A program made the position numbers and the translations under genes. From assembly GCA_964535825.1 (NCBI GenBank), contig CAZHUC010000010.1, positions 1-54,059 of the forward strand: a stretch of 54,059 nt of DNA, in the 5' to 3' direction. Below, one piece after another: positions 40,492 to 48,206 of this stretch (positions are counted from its first letter, which is position 1; each line of letters starts with the position of its first letter). Origin of the DNA: CAZAQK01 sp964535825 (lineage in GTDB: Bacteria > Pseudomonadota > Alphaproteobacteria > Rickettsiales > SXRF01). Under the pieces are notes generated by a model. It was not told the origin of the DNA. It worked only from the letters and a program-made list of their open reading frames with translations, and made no database searches.

Positions 40492-42741
40492 TTAGAAATT
40501 TGCTTTGACTCCTGCGTATGCCATCATCGGTGCACCGGGGCGTAATCCCGCCGGGCGGCGCGCCGCCACATACACTTCATCCAGCACGTTGGTGACGCTC
40601 ACGAAAGGACGTACGCCATCCATCACCTCTATTTCTGCATGCAGGTCGATCACGAAGCTGCCGTCGGTGCTCTGGTTTTCGAGCAGCGGGCCGCTGCCTG
40701 CCACGGTACGCATACGGTCAATGAATTTTGCATTCGCACCGATCGCCCAGCGTTTGGTTTCCATGCCTGCCGAGAGATTGACCTGATGTTTGGCGATATA
40801 AGGGAGCTCAAATCCTTTGCTCACATTGCCCCATTCTGCAAACGTGCTGGTGAAGCTGTTCTGGAATTCTGCGCGTGTATGCGTATATCCTATCTTCACG
40901 GGCAGGTGCACCGAAGTAAGCGATACAAGGCTTGCAAAGTCGTATCCTGCCGAGGCCTCAAGACCCCACACATTGACTTCGCCGCCGTTAAACTGATCTG
41001 ATCCGCTGCCGCCGGAAGAGAACGTATCCGAACCCAGCAGGTTTTCATAATCATTGAAAAAGCCGATCGCTTCTGCCTTGAAATTGCTTTTTGTAAAACG
41101 AGCTCCGGCCTCATAGTTTACACTTTCTTCCGCAGCAGAACTTTGGGCCGTAGTACTGGAAGGAGGTTCTGGCGGTGCAAACCCTTTATGTACGCCAGCC
41201 AGCAATTGCCATGATTTGCTGATGTCATATTCAAGCCCGACACCCGGTACGAATGCGGAAACAACGCTGGCATATTTTTGCAAATTTGCACCGGTGCGTC
41301 CGGGATCGGATGTACCGAAATTCTCGGTCTTGAGGTCAACATATTCGTAACGGAAACCCGGTGTCACAGCAAGCTTGCCGAATGACATGCGGTTCTGGAA
41401 GAAACCTGCCCATGCGCTGGCACTACCAATACGATTATCCTGTGAGCCGGGCGTACCTGCGGTGGTGAGCACCATACGGCCATTTAGCATCTGGTAGATA
41501 TCGTCATGCTGGTAGCGATCTTGTTCATCCATGTGGTAGCGCAGGCCAAATTCCATGTCGTTGCGGACATTAAAAAGATTGGTGCGGTAGTTCACAGCGG
41601 TTTGCACGCCTTGCCCGTAATAGTCGCGGATATTCGCTCGCACCGTGAGACCGTTTGCTGCGCTGTTGCCACCTTGTAAAATGGCAAGATGTGCAGCAAA
41701 CGTGTTTGGATCATTCAGTACAGCGGAGATGCTCTGGTTCGTGCCGGAGCGCACATTGTTCAGCTTGTACCAGTTGCGGTTGAAATCATTGCGGTAAAGC
41801 GTGGTGGTGATACCCATATCCCGCATCGGCTCGATGTAATGCGACAACTGCACCTGATGGTGGTATGCATCCATGTGGTCAACCTGAGATGCGGCATAAC
41901 GGCGGTAAGGATTTGCATTAAAATCGGATGAGGTGAGACCAAGGTAGGTTTCGTTGGAGTCTTCATCCGTGTAGCCGAGCTTTAGCTCCATTTCCTGGTA
42001 ATGTGTACGGCTTGGGGCTGTTTTGTAGCGGGCTTTTACCATGTAATCGCTTACATTGAACCCGGTGTCGCCTCCCAGATAATTCGCTTTCTTAAAGCCA
42101 TCGCTGGATTCATGATGGAATTCGGCAAGTACACCAAAATTACCGTAATCGGTTGCCACACTGTTGCCGGTGTGACCGCCATAACGCAGTCCCTCATATG
42201 ATCCTGCGCTGAAAGATATTTCATTTGCCGGTACATCAGGTACGGAGCGCGTCAACAGATTCACTGCGCCGTTGGTGGTGCGTGGGCCGTATTTGATGGC
42301 ACTTGATCCTTTGCGCACTTCAATACCTGTCATGCGTTCGCTGCGAGGGAAATAATAGGCTTCCGGCGCAGAGTAGGGCGCGGGTGCGATAAGTACGCTG
42401 TCTTCCATCAGGGTAATATCGGCACTGCGGTCGATACGGCCGCCGCGCATACCGATATTCGGCCGCAGACCAAAGCCATCTTCTTCCTGTACATTGATGC
42501 CGGGTACTTGTTGTACGATGCGATGGATATCGGTTGATCCCGCATTTTCCATCTGCTTCTCATCCACATAATAGCCTGAACCCGGGAGTGTCTTCACCGG
42601 ATCCCAGTAACCTTTGGTGATGGTTACTTCCAGCGGCAGTATGCGGCGGCTTTGATCAAGTTTGCTTGGCTGAGTATCATCTGCATAGACGGGCGCAGTG
42701 GCAAGTATAGTAAGTAGAAAAAATCTGGAGTGCAGGGGCAT
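40492..42741 (-). CDS. TonB-dependent outer-membrane receptor, FecA-like
   Basis: The 749-residue protein begins with a signal peptide (MPLHSRFFLLTILATAPVYA). A short TonB-box-like LPLEVTITK precedes the plug domain (about 45-165), which has VQQVPGINVQEEDGFG and NIGMRGGRIDRSADITLMED. The barrel ends ...MAYAGVKANF with the C-terminal phenylalanine needed for insertion. The plug resembles ferric-citrate-type receptors. A Fur-like box upstream supports iron uptake. The substrate is not certain. Confidence 0.9.
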   Translation of the reverse strand: MPLHSRFFLLTILATAPVYADDTQPSKLDQSRRILPLEVTITKGYWDPVKTLPGSGYYVDEKQMENAGSTDIHRIVQQVPGINVQEEDGFGLRPNIGMRGGRIDRSADITLMEDSVLIAPAPYSAPEAYYFPRSERMTGIEVRKGSSAIKYGPRTTNGAVNLLTRSVPDVPANEISFSAGSYEGLRYGGHTGNSVATDYGNFGVLAEFHHESSDGFKKANYLGGDTGFNVSDYMVKARYKTAPSRTHYQEMELKLGYTDEDSNETYLGLTSSDFNANPYRRYAASQVDHMDAYHHQVQLSHYIEPMRDMGITTTLYRNDFNRNWYKLNNVRSGTNQSISAVLNDPNTFAAHLAILQGGNSAANGLTVRANIRDYYGQGVQTAVNYRTNLFNVRNDMEFGLRYHMDEQDRYQHDDIYQMLNGRMVLTTAGTPGSQDNRIGSASAWAGFFQNRMSFGKLAVTPGFRYEYVDLKTENFGTSDPGRTGANLQKYASVVSAFVPGVGLEYDISKSWQLLAGVHKGFAPPEPPSSTTAQSSAAEESVNYEAGARFTKSNFKAEAIGFFNDYENLLGSDTFSSGGSGSDQFNGGEVNVWGLEASAGYDFASLVSLTSVHLPVKIGYTHTRAEFQNSFTSTFAEWGNVSKGFELPYIAKHQVNLSAGMETKRWAIGANAKFIDRMRTVAGSGPLLENQSTDGSFVIDLHAEIEVMDGVRPFVSVTNVLDEVYVAARRPAGLRPGAPMMAYAGVKANF

Positions 42742-42758
42742 GAGGAGTCGCTTATGTT

Positions 42759-42777
42759 GATAATGATTCTTAGTTGC
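42759..42777 (-). promoter_or_regulatory. Fur-like box upstream of the TonB-dependent receptor
   Basis: On the plus strand the 19 bases starting GATAATGATTC match the Fur consensus at 13 of 19 positions, with the left half (GATAATGAT) perfect. It lies 18 bases before the receptor start. It suggests iron-dependent repression. Confidence 0.5.
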
Positions 42778-42840
42778 ACCTTCATGTACGCTATCGTCGT
42801 GCCCCTGTCAATGTAGATTTTGGATACAGCTGCTTAATAA

Positions 42841-42870
42841 AAAAAACCGGCCATTTCTGGCCGGTTTTTT
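42841..42870. terminator. Terminator downstream of ctrA
   Basis: ACCGGCCA (42846-42853), loop TTTC, TGGCCGGT (42858-42865) with A-run before and T-run after forms a perfect stem working in both directions. It ends ctrA transcription 25 bases after its stop and shields the receptor gene. Confidence 0.92.
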
Positions 42871-42894
42871 AACTGCAATAACGTAGTGGTGTTA

Positions 42895-43614
42895 TTATGC
42901 CACTTCGTTCGCGTGTGCGTCTGAAGAAACGCCGCTTGCATCAGGATCTTTCAGCACATAGCCGCGACCCCAAACGGTTTCTATATAGTTATCGCCACCG
43001 GCAGCAGTTGCGAGTTTCTTGCGCAGTTTGCACACGAATACGTCAATGATCTTGAGTTCTGGCTCATCAATACCGCCATAGAGGTGGTTGAGGAACATTT
43101 CCTTGGTAAGGGTTGTGCCCTTGCGCAGGGAAAGCAGCTCAAGAATACTGTATTCTTTGCTGGTCAGGTGCAATGGCTTGCTGTCCACTTCGATAGAGCG
43201 TGTATCGAGGTTTACTGCCAGTTTTCCAGTGCGGATAATGGATTCAGAGTGGCCTTTGGAGCGGCGCACGATCGCCTGGATGCGGGCGATGAGCTCGCCT
43301 TTGTTGAAAGGTTTGGTGAGGTAATCGTCTGCACCATAGCCAAGGCCTTTGATCTTCTGGTCTGGGCCAGAAAGACCGGAAAGGATCAGGATAGGGGTGG
43401 TAACGCGTGCAGCACGGAAACGGCGCAGAACTTCATAACCATCAATGTCTGGAAGCATAAGGTCCAGGATAATGATGTCGTAATCATATAATTTACCAAT
43501 TTCCAGACCTTCTTCACCTAGCTGGGTCGTATCACAGATAATACCCTCAGAAGCCAGTGAAAGCTCAATCGCTTTAGCGGTCGAGGAATCATCTTCTACC
43601 AGCAATACACGCAT
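42895..43614 (-). CDS. ctrA: Cell-cycle master response regulator CtrA
   Basis: The 239-residue OmpR-family regulator has the acidic pocket VEDDSS, phospho-acceptor D51 (IIILDLMLP), switch lysine in DDYLTKPF, and a C-terminal winged helix with LTSKEYSILELLSLRKGT and FVCKLRKKLA. The whole sequence matches CtrA, including the ETVWGRGYVL end. It controls the cell cycle, flagella and division. The last residues (SSDAHANEVA) end in small hydrophobics, as in CtrA proteins degraded by ClpXP. It diverges from fliI across a CtrA box. Confidence 0.95.
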   Translation of the reverse strand: MRVLLVEDDSSTAKAIELSLASEGIICDTTQLGEEGLEIGKLYDYDIIILDLMLPDIDGYEVLRRFRAARVTTPILILSGLSGPDQKIKGLGYGADDYLTKPFNKGELIARIQAIVRRSKGHSESIIRTGKLAVNLDTRSIEVDSKPLHLTSKEYSILELLSLRKGTTLTKEMFLNHLYGGIDEPELKIIDVFVCKLRKKLATAAGGDNYIETVWGRGYVLKDPDASGVSSDAHANEVA

Positions 43615-43632
43615 ATTTAATCTCCCCTAAGA

Positions 43633-43648
43633 TTTACTGTTTATTAAG
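43633..43648. promoter_or_regulatory. Imperfect CtrA box near the ctrA start
   Basis: TTTA, seven bases, TTAAG has the exact spacing of the CtrA site TTAA-N7-TTAAC with one mismatch in each half. It lies about 20 bases before the ctrA ATG. Confidence 0.35.
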
Positions 43649-43677
43649 TAGTACCGATAATAAAAAGCATTAACTGT

Positions 43678-43693
43678 TTAATTTTTAGTTAAC
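43678..43693. promoter_or_regulatory. Consensus CtrA box between ctrA and fliI
   Basis: TTAA (43678-43681), TTTTTAG, TTAAC (43689-43693) is an exact match to the full CtrA consensus TTAA-N7-TTAAC. It is 64 bases upstream of ctrA and 107 bases upstream of fliI. It fits autoregulation of ctrA and CtrA control of flagellar genes. Confidence 0.75.
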
Positions 43694-43799
43694 CACAAAA
43701 ACTGCTTTTAAACAATCTTTATATTACAATTTCTTTACAACAAGCCTATACTCGCTTGTAAAGTAGTCATTAATTGATGTCAAATGTAAAAGGCTTTCC

Positions 43800-45149
43800 G
43801 TGACACGGCTGCAGCTTGAGGAAATAAATAATATACAGGATGTTACCGCCACAGGCACAGTGACCGCGGTGATGGGTATGCTTATCGAATGTTCAGGTAT
43901 AGAGCGCTTGTTGTCGGTGGGAGCGCGCTGCCGTATCACCAGTATACAGATGGGGGCAGGCCAACAGAATATTTTGGCCGAAGTGGTCGGTTTTCGTGAT
44001 AATAAAGCGTTACTAATGCCCTTTGGCAGTATTGAAGGAGTTGGGCCGGGGGCAAAAGTTAAACTTGAGGCCAGCGCCTCGGCTTGCCACCCCTGTGAAG
44101 CATGGCTTGGCCGCGTTATTAACGCCATGGGAGAGCCGGTCGATGGTAAAGGGCCGATACCCAAGGGGAGTACACCATATCCACTACGCGCATCGCCACC
44201 GCATGCCCATGAACGTAAACGCGTTAAAGGTAAGCTTAATCTGGGCGTGCGGGCGATCAATACCTTCCTGACCTGCTGCCGTGGCCAGCGCATGGGTATA
44301 TTTGCCGGGTCTGGCGTTGGTAAATCCATCCTTATGTCGATGCTGGCACGGAACAGTCAGGCTGATATTAACGTGATAGGATTAATTGGTGAACGTAGCC
44401 GTGAATTGCAGGAATTCATTGAAGATGACCTTGGTGAAGAAGGATTAAAGAAGTCGGTCATTATTGTTGCGACTTCCAGCGAGTATGCGCTGCTCAGAAA
44501 GCAGGCTGCATATATCACAATGGCAGTGGCAGAATATTTCAGGGATCAGGGCAAGGAAGTATTATGCCTCATGGATAGCGTTACACGCTTTGCGATGGCG
44601 CAGCGTGAGATCGGCTTGTCAGCCGGTGAACCTCCCACCAGTAAAGGCTATACCCCCACCGTGTTCGCCGAACTCCCAAAACTTCTGGAACGTGCAGGGC
44701 CAGGCAAAGCCGGGCAGGGAAGTATCACCGGTTTATTCACTGTGCTGGTGGAAGGTGATGATACGAACGAGCCCATCTCAGATACGGTGCGCGGTATCCT
44801 TGACGGGCATATTGTGCTCGACCGTGCGATCGCAGAGCGCGGGCGTTTCCCTGCGATCAATATACTGCGCAGTGTCTCGCGTACGCTGCCGGATTGTAAT
44901 GAACCGCAGGAAAATGCACTGATACAGGTGGCGCGTGGATTGATGTCTACTTACGAAGATATGGCAGAGATGATCCGGCTCGGTGCTTATCGCAAAGGGG
45001 CAGATCCTAATGTTGATCAGGCCATACTGTATTATCCGGCGCTGGAGAATTTTCTCAAACAGGCAAAAGAAGAGAAAACATTATTAGACGAAGGCTATGA
45101 CCAGCTTGCAAATGTGCTGGGTATCAAGGAATGGCGAGATCAGAAATAA
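43800..45149 (+). CDS. fliI: Flagellar export ATPase FliI
   Basis: The 449-residue ATPase starts at GTG 43800, seven bases after AAAAGG. It has the Walker A loop GIFAGSGVGKSILMSMLARN, then VIGLIGERSRELQEFIEDDL and the Walker B region VLCLMDSVTRFAMAQREIGL, as in FliI and type III secretion ATPases. fliJ follows and ctrA diverges, a flagellar setting. It drives export of rod, hook and filament proteins. Confidence 0.93.
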   Translation: MTRLQLEEINNIQDVTATGTVTAVMGMLIECSGIERLLSVGARCRITSIQMGAGQQNILAEVVGFRDNKALLMPFGSIEGVGPGAKVKLEASASACHPCEAWLGRVINAMGEPVDGKGPIPKGSTPYPLRASPPHAHERKRVKGKLNLGVRAINTFLTCCRGQRMGIFAGSGVGKSILMSMLARNSQADINVIGLIGERSRELQEFIEDDLGEEGLKKSVIIVATSSEYALLRKQAAYITMAVAEYFRDQGKEVLCLMDSVTRFAMAQREIGLSAGEPPTSKGYTPTVFAELPKLLERAGPGKAGQGSITGLFTVLVEGDDTNEPISDTVRGILDGHIVLDRAIAERGRFPAINILRSVSRTLPDCNEPQENALIQVARGLMSTYEDMAEMIRLGAYRKGADPNVDQAILYYPALENFLKQAKEEKTLLDEGYDQLANVLGIKEWRDQK

Positions 45150-45162
45150 TGGATTGTGAATC

Positions 45163-45585
45163 GTGAAAGGTCTATCCACCCTCATCAAGTTGCATAAGCG
45201 TGATCTTGACGTGCTCAGAAAAAAAATGGTGGTGCTGGAAAGCCAGAGATCACAGCTCGAGCAGCTTATTCAGCGCCTACAGGATGAGTTGACACAAGAG
45301 ATAGCGCTGGCTGGGAAAACTCCGGAAATGGGGGCGTTCTTCGGTGATTTTGCCAAGCGTATCAAAACCCGTCAGGAGCAGATCAGAAAAGAGATACAGG
45401 CGCTGGATAGAAAGATGAATGTCCTGCGTGAAGAGATAGCCACAGCGTTCGGCGAGTTGAAAAAATACGAGATCGCTCTGGAAAATGCCAAAAAGAAGAA
45501 AGTGGCTGCGCAGAACCGGCTGGATACTATTGTGTTAGATGAAATTGCCAGCCAGCAGCACCAGCGTATCAAAGATACCCAGTAA
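45163..45585 (+). CDS. fliJ: Flagellar export chaperone FliJ-like coiled-coil protein
   Basis: The 140-residue product starts at GTG 45163 and is almost entirely coiled coil, as expected for FliJ, the stalk that inserts in the FliI ring. Sequence identity in this family is low; the call rests on length, helical pattern (LIKLHKRDLDVLRKKMVVLE) and position 13 bases after fliI. Confidence 0.75.
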   Translation: MKGLSTLIKLHKRDLDVLRKKMVVLESQRSQLEQLIQRLQDELTQEIALAGKTPEMGAFFGDFAKRIKTRQEQIRKEIQALDRKMNVLREEIATAFGELKKYEIALENAKKKKVAAQNRLDTIVLDEIASQQHQRIKDTQ

Positions 45586-45590
45586 GGGTA

Positions 45591-45887
45591 TTATTCCACG
45601 CGTTTGAACAGGTCTTCAAGTTCCTCTACTTTTTCAGCGCGGTTCTTTTTCTTGTCGAGCTTCACGATCTCTTCAAGTGCCACTTCAACATATGCTTTGA
45701 ACACTCTGGATTCCACGGATTTTACTGCTGAGTGAATGGCGCGGCACTGAATAAGGATATCTTGTAGTTTGCGGTTATCAGAAAGCATTTTCTGTACGCC
45801 TTCTACCTGACCTATGACGCGGTTCAAACGTTTGATCTCATCGCTTGCATCGATCATTGCATATTCTGCTTTACGTTTGTTTTTCAT
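45591..45887 (-). CDS. CsoR/RcnR-family regulator lacking usual metal ligands
   Basis: The 98-residue protein has the family fold: IKRLNRVIGQVEGVQKMLSD and LQDILIQCRAIHSAVKSVES. The canonical ligands are missing: the first cysteine position is Leu41, and the later His and Cys positions fall in FKAYVEVAL. The only cysteine is Cys48. It may sense something else or be constitutive. AGGGGG lies six bases before the ATG at 45887. The sequence ACCCCCTAGG just upstream resembles half of a CsoR-type operator. It converges with fliJ. Confidence 0.75.
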   Translation of the reverse strand: MKNKRKAEYAMIDASDEIKRLNRVIGQVEGVQKMLSDNRKLQDILIQCRAIHSAVKSVESRVFKAYVEVALEEIVKLDKKKNRAEKVEELEDLFKRVE

Positions 45888-46032
45888 ATATACCCCCTAG
45901 GCTGAAAAATTTTACCCTGTATACGGTATATTATTATGTGCGGCAACCGAATATCATAAGAAGAAAATAACACTTGGAAATGCATCAATATTTGCTGTGA
46001 CAAATTTAGTTTATGCGTTATAAATCCTTTTC

Positions 46033-47328
46033 ATGAGCGCACTGTCGTACCTTCCTCAGGTCAAAGAGCAATACGAACATTTTCCTTATCCGCCGCGTAA
46101 TCCGGAGGATGAGCGCAGGCATTTGCGCGCCACCGTAACCGATTGTCTTGACGTGCTGAACCATCATGGCTTTGGGGGTAAGCGTAATTTTCACAAAAAT
46201 TTCCGCGCGCTTGTTGCCGGTGGTGGCACAGGAGACAGTACGATTTGTCTGGCTGAGCAACTTCAAGGCACGGACGCTGAGATCACCTATCTTGATATGA
46301 GCATGGCGTCCATGAAGGTGGCAAAGGCACGCGCTGAAGTGCGTGGTCTTGAGAATATTCAATGGGTGAATGGCTCATTACTTGATCTGCCAACGATGGA
46401 GCTGGGACAATTCGATTACATCAATTGTTCCGGTGTGCTTCATCATCTGGAGAATCCCGAAGAAGGGCTTCGTGCACTGAACAGCGTGCTGGCAGAAGGC
46501 GGCGTGATGGGCATTATGCTGTATGGCAAATATGGCCGCACCGCGATCTACCAGATGCAGGAGCTGCTCAGGATGTTATCGGGCGATGCAAGCGACAGTG
46601 ACAAGCTTGCCATATGTAAAACTGTGCTGGCGCAATTGCCGGAAAGCAACTGGTTCAATCATTCGAAGAACTGGTTTTACGATCACCGCGGTGGCGATGC
46701 CGCACTTTATGATCTGCTGCTACATTCGCAGGACAGGGCATACAGCATTCCGGAGCTATATGATTATATGAAGGGGGTAGGGCTTTCGATCGCTGCATTC
46801 ATCGGTCCTAATTATTGTGATCCTGTTGCAAGCATCCGGGATGCTGGGTTGCTTGCGCATGTAAGAACGCTGCCGATCGAGGAGCAATATGCGATCGGTG
46901 AACTGATGGGTGGTCTTGCCAAAACGCATGTATTCTATGCAACGCACCATGTTGTACCTGCGCCATCGCCCGATGATATGGATATGATCCCGTCCATGGC
47001 ACTCACGACCCCGGCTGAGATATATGAGGGGCTTTATAATATCGCAAAGACTGATGCCAAGGGTATCTTTTGTTCAACAGAAACGCGTAAAGTGCGTGTG
47101 CCGCACCACCCGCATCTGGCGGCAGTGCTGAAATTCATGGATGGCAAGCGCACGTTGCGTGAGATCTACCAACAGGCGATGTTACTTGGAAAATCCAATC
47201 GCTCAGGATTGCAGGAAGCGTTCAAGCTCATGTACTCAATATTAGAACCTGCGCAGATCATGTATATGCGACACAAAGACGTGCCACCTTACAGAACCAC
47301 GCAGGAAATGCAGGCGCGTTTCAAATAG
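46033..47328 (+). CDS. Class I SAM-dependent methyltransferase with C-terminal extension
   Basis: The 431-residue protein has a Rossmann methyltransferase domain (about 55-190): motif I ALVAGGGTGDSTICLAEQL, EITYLDMSMASMKVAKARAE, and FDYINCSGVLHHLENPEEGL. A C-terminal region (about 330-431) with winged-helix-like character (VLKFMDGKRTLREIYQQAML) follows. The substrate is unknown. The gene stands between two minus-strand genes. Confidence 0.8.
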   Translation: MSALSYLPQVKEQYEHFPYPPRNPEDERRHLRATVTDCLDVLNHHGFGGKRNFHKNFRALVAGGGTGDSTICLAEQLQGTDAEITYLDMSMASMKVAKARAEVRGLENIQWVNGSLLDLPTMELGQFDYINCSGVLHHLENPEEGLRALNSVLAEGGVMGIMLYGKYGRTAIYQMQELLRMLSGDASDSDKLAICKTVLAQLPESNWFNHSKNWFYDHRGGDAALYDLLLHSQDRAYSIPELYDYMKGVGLSIAAFIGPNYCDPVASIRDAGLLAHVRTLPIEEQYAIGELMGGLAKTHVFYATHHVVPAPSPDDMDMIPSMALTTPAEIYEGLYNIAKTDAKGIFCSTETRKVRVPHHPHLAAVLKFMDGKRTLREIYQQAMLLGKSNRSGLQEAFKLMYSILEPAQIMYMRHKDVPPYRTTQEMQARFK

Positions 47329-47826
47329 CTATTTCTTCTCGAACAGCTTCAGGTATTTGCCATAACCTTCCAGTTCAAGCTCTGCTTTAGGAATAAAGCG
47401 CAACGAGCCGGAATTAATGCAATAACGCTTGCCGCCTTTGTCCTTTGGCCCATCATCGAACACATGCCCAAGGTGCGCACCCGAATCGGCGGATTTTACT
47501 TCCGTGCGGCTCATACCGTGTGACGTATCCGTATGGTTGGTCACGAAATTGGCTTCGATCGGCTGGGTAAAGCTTGGCCAGCCCGTGCCGGAATCGAATT
47601 TGTCTGTAGAAGAGAACAAAGCATTGCCGGTTACAACATCCACATAAATGCCTTCTGCATGATTATCCCAGTAAGCATTCTGGAATGGTTTTTCCGTGCC
47701 ACCCTTGATGATATAAAGCTGTTCTGCGGTCAGTTCTGTCTTGGGTTTCATGGGCATCTCGCTTTCTTCTGCAAATAAGTGGGCAGGTATCAATATACTT
47801 AATATCAGTGCAAATGCAGGTTTCAT
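47329..47826 (-). CDS. msrB: Peptide-methionine (R)-S-oxide reductase MsrB, exported
   Basis: From ATG 47826, five bases after GGAGAAG, the product has 165 residues. Residues 1-19 (MKPAFALILSILIPAHLFA) form a signal peptide, so it works in the periplasm. FDSGTGWPSFTQPIE, HLGHVFDDGPKDKGGKRYCI and NSGSLRFIP are MsrB hallmarks, with the catalytic Cys in RYCINSGS. The CxxC zinc pairs are absent. It repairs oxidised methionine and sits near an exported catalase-peroxidase. Confidence 0.93.
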   Translation of the reverse strand: MKPAFALILSILIPAHLFAEESEMPMKPKTELTAEQLYIIKGGTEKPFQNAYWDNHAEGIYVDVVTGNALFSSTDKFDSGTGWPSFTQPIEANFVTNHTDTSHGMSRTEVKSADSGAHLGHVFDDGPKDKGGKRYCINSGSLRFIPKAELELEGYGKYLKLFEKK

Positions 47827-47888
47827 AGAACTTCTCCTTGGTATCATTTTATCTATTTACAGGTAGCAGGGCATCGGAAACAGCGCCC

Positions 47889-48074
47889 TTATTCCTCGTC
47901 CTTGTCGCGCTTATGGCCATCGAGATGTTTTGATGCGCGCTCGGATTCTTTTTCATCGCGATGTTTCTCTGATTTCGTACGACCAAAAAGCAGGCGATTC
48001 TGCTCTGCCTTCTTGTCTTTTTCGCTGCGGCCCTTGTTCTTGCGCGCTTGGCGTAAATTGATGATCTCACTCAT
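47889..48074 (-). CDS. DUF4169-family small basic protein
   Basis: From ATG 48074 this 61-residue product reads MSEIINLRQARKNKGRSEKD and later LFGRTKSEKHRDEKE and HLDGHKRD, the pattern of DUF4169 proteins found in Alphaproteobacteria. It is highly charged, helical and cytosolic. Its function is unknown. It diverges from katG across the OxyR-like site. A start at 48086 would add four residues. Confidence 0.75.
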   Translation of the reverse strand: MSEIINLRQARKNKGRSEKDKKAEQNRLLFGRTKSEKHRDEKESERASKHLDGHKRDKDEE

Positions 48075-48106
48075 ATGCTGTCTCACAATGTGTCAATGTG
48101 TTGATG

Positions 48107-48143
48107 ATAGATGTTATCTATCATCTACATAGAGATAAATGAT
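48107..48143. promoter_or_regulatory. OxyR-type binding site upstream of katG
   Basis: ATAG-N7-CTAT-N7-ATAG-N7-TGAT has the exact spacing of the OxyR consensus. The first half (48107-48121) fits ATAGntnnnanCTAT fully. It is centred in a 10-bp perfect inverted repeat, GATGATAGAT-GTT-ATCTATCATC (48103-48125). The site lies 64-100 bases before the katG ATG. Confidence 0.75.
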
Positions 48144-48206
48144 TTAACAAAAAAATAAATAATGGCTATATGGTTGTGCTCAGTAATCATAAGCAGGGAG
48201 ATTCAC

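Noticed and set aside
47849..48070. Alternative minus-strand ORF of 73 codons overlapping DUF4169
   Set aside because: It is in another frame of the DUF4169 gene, whose protein has family-like conserved motifs.
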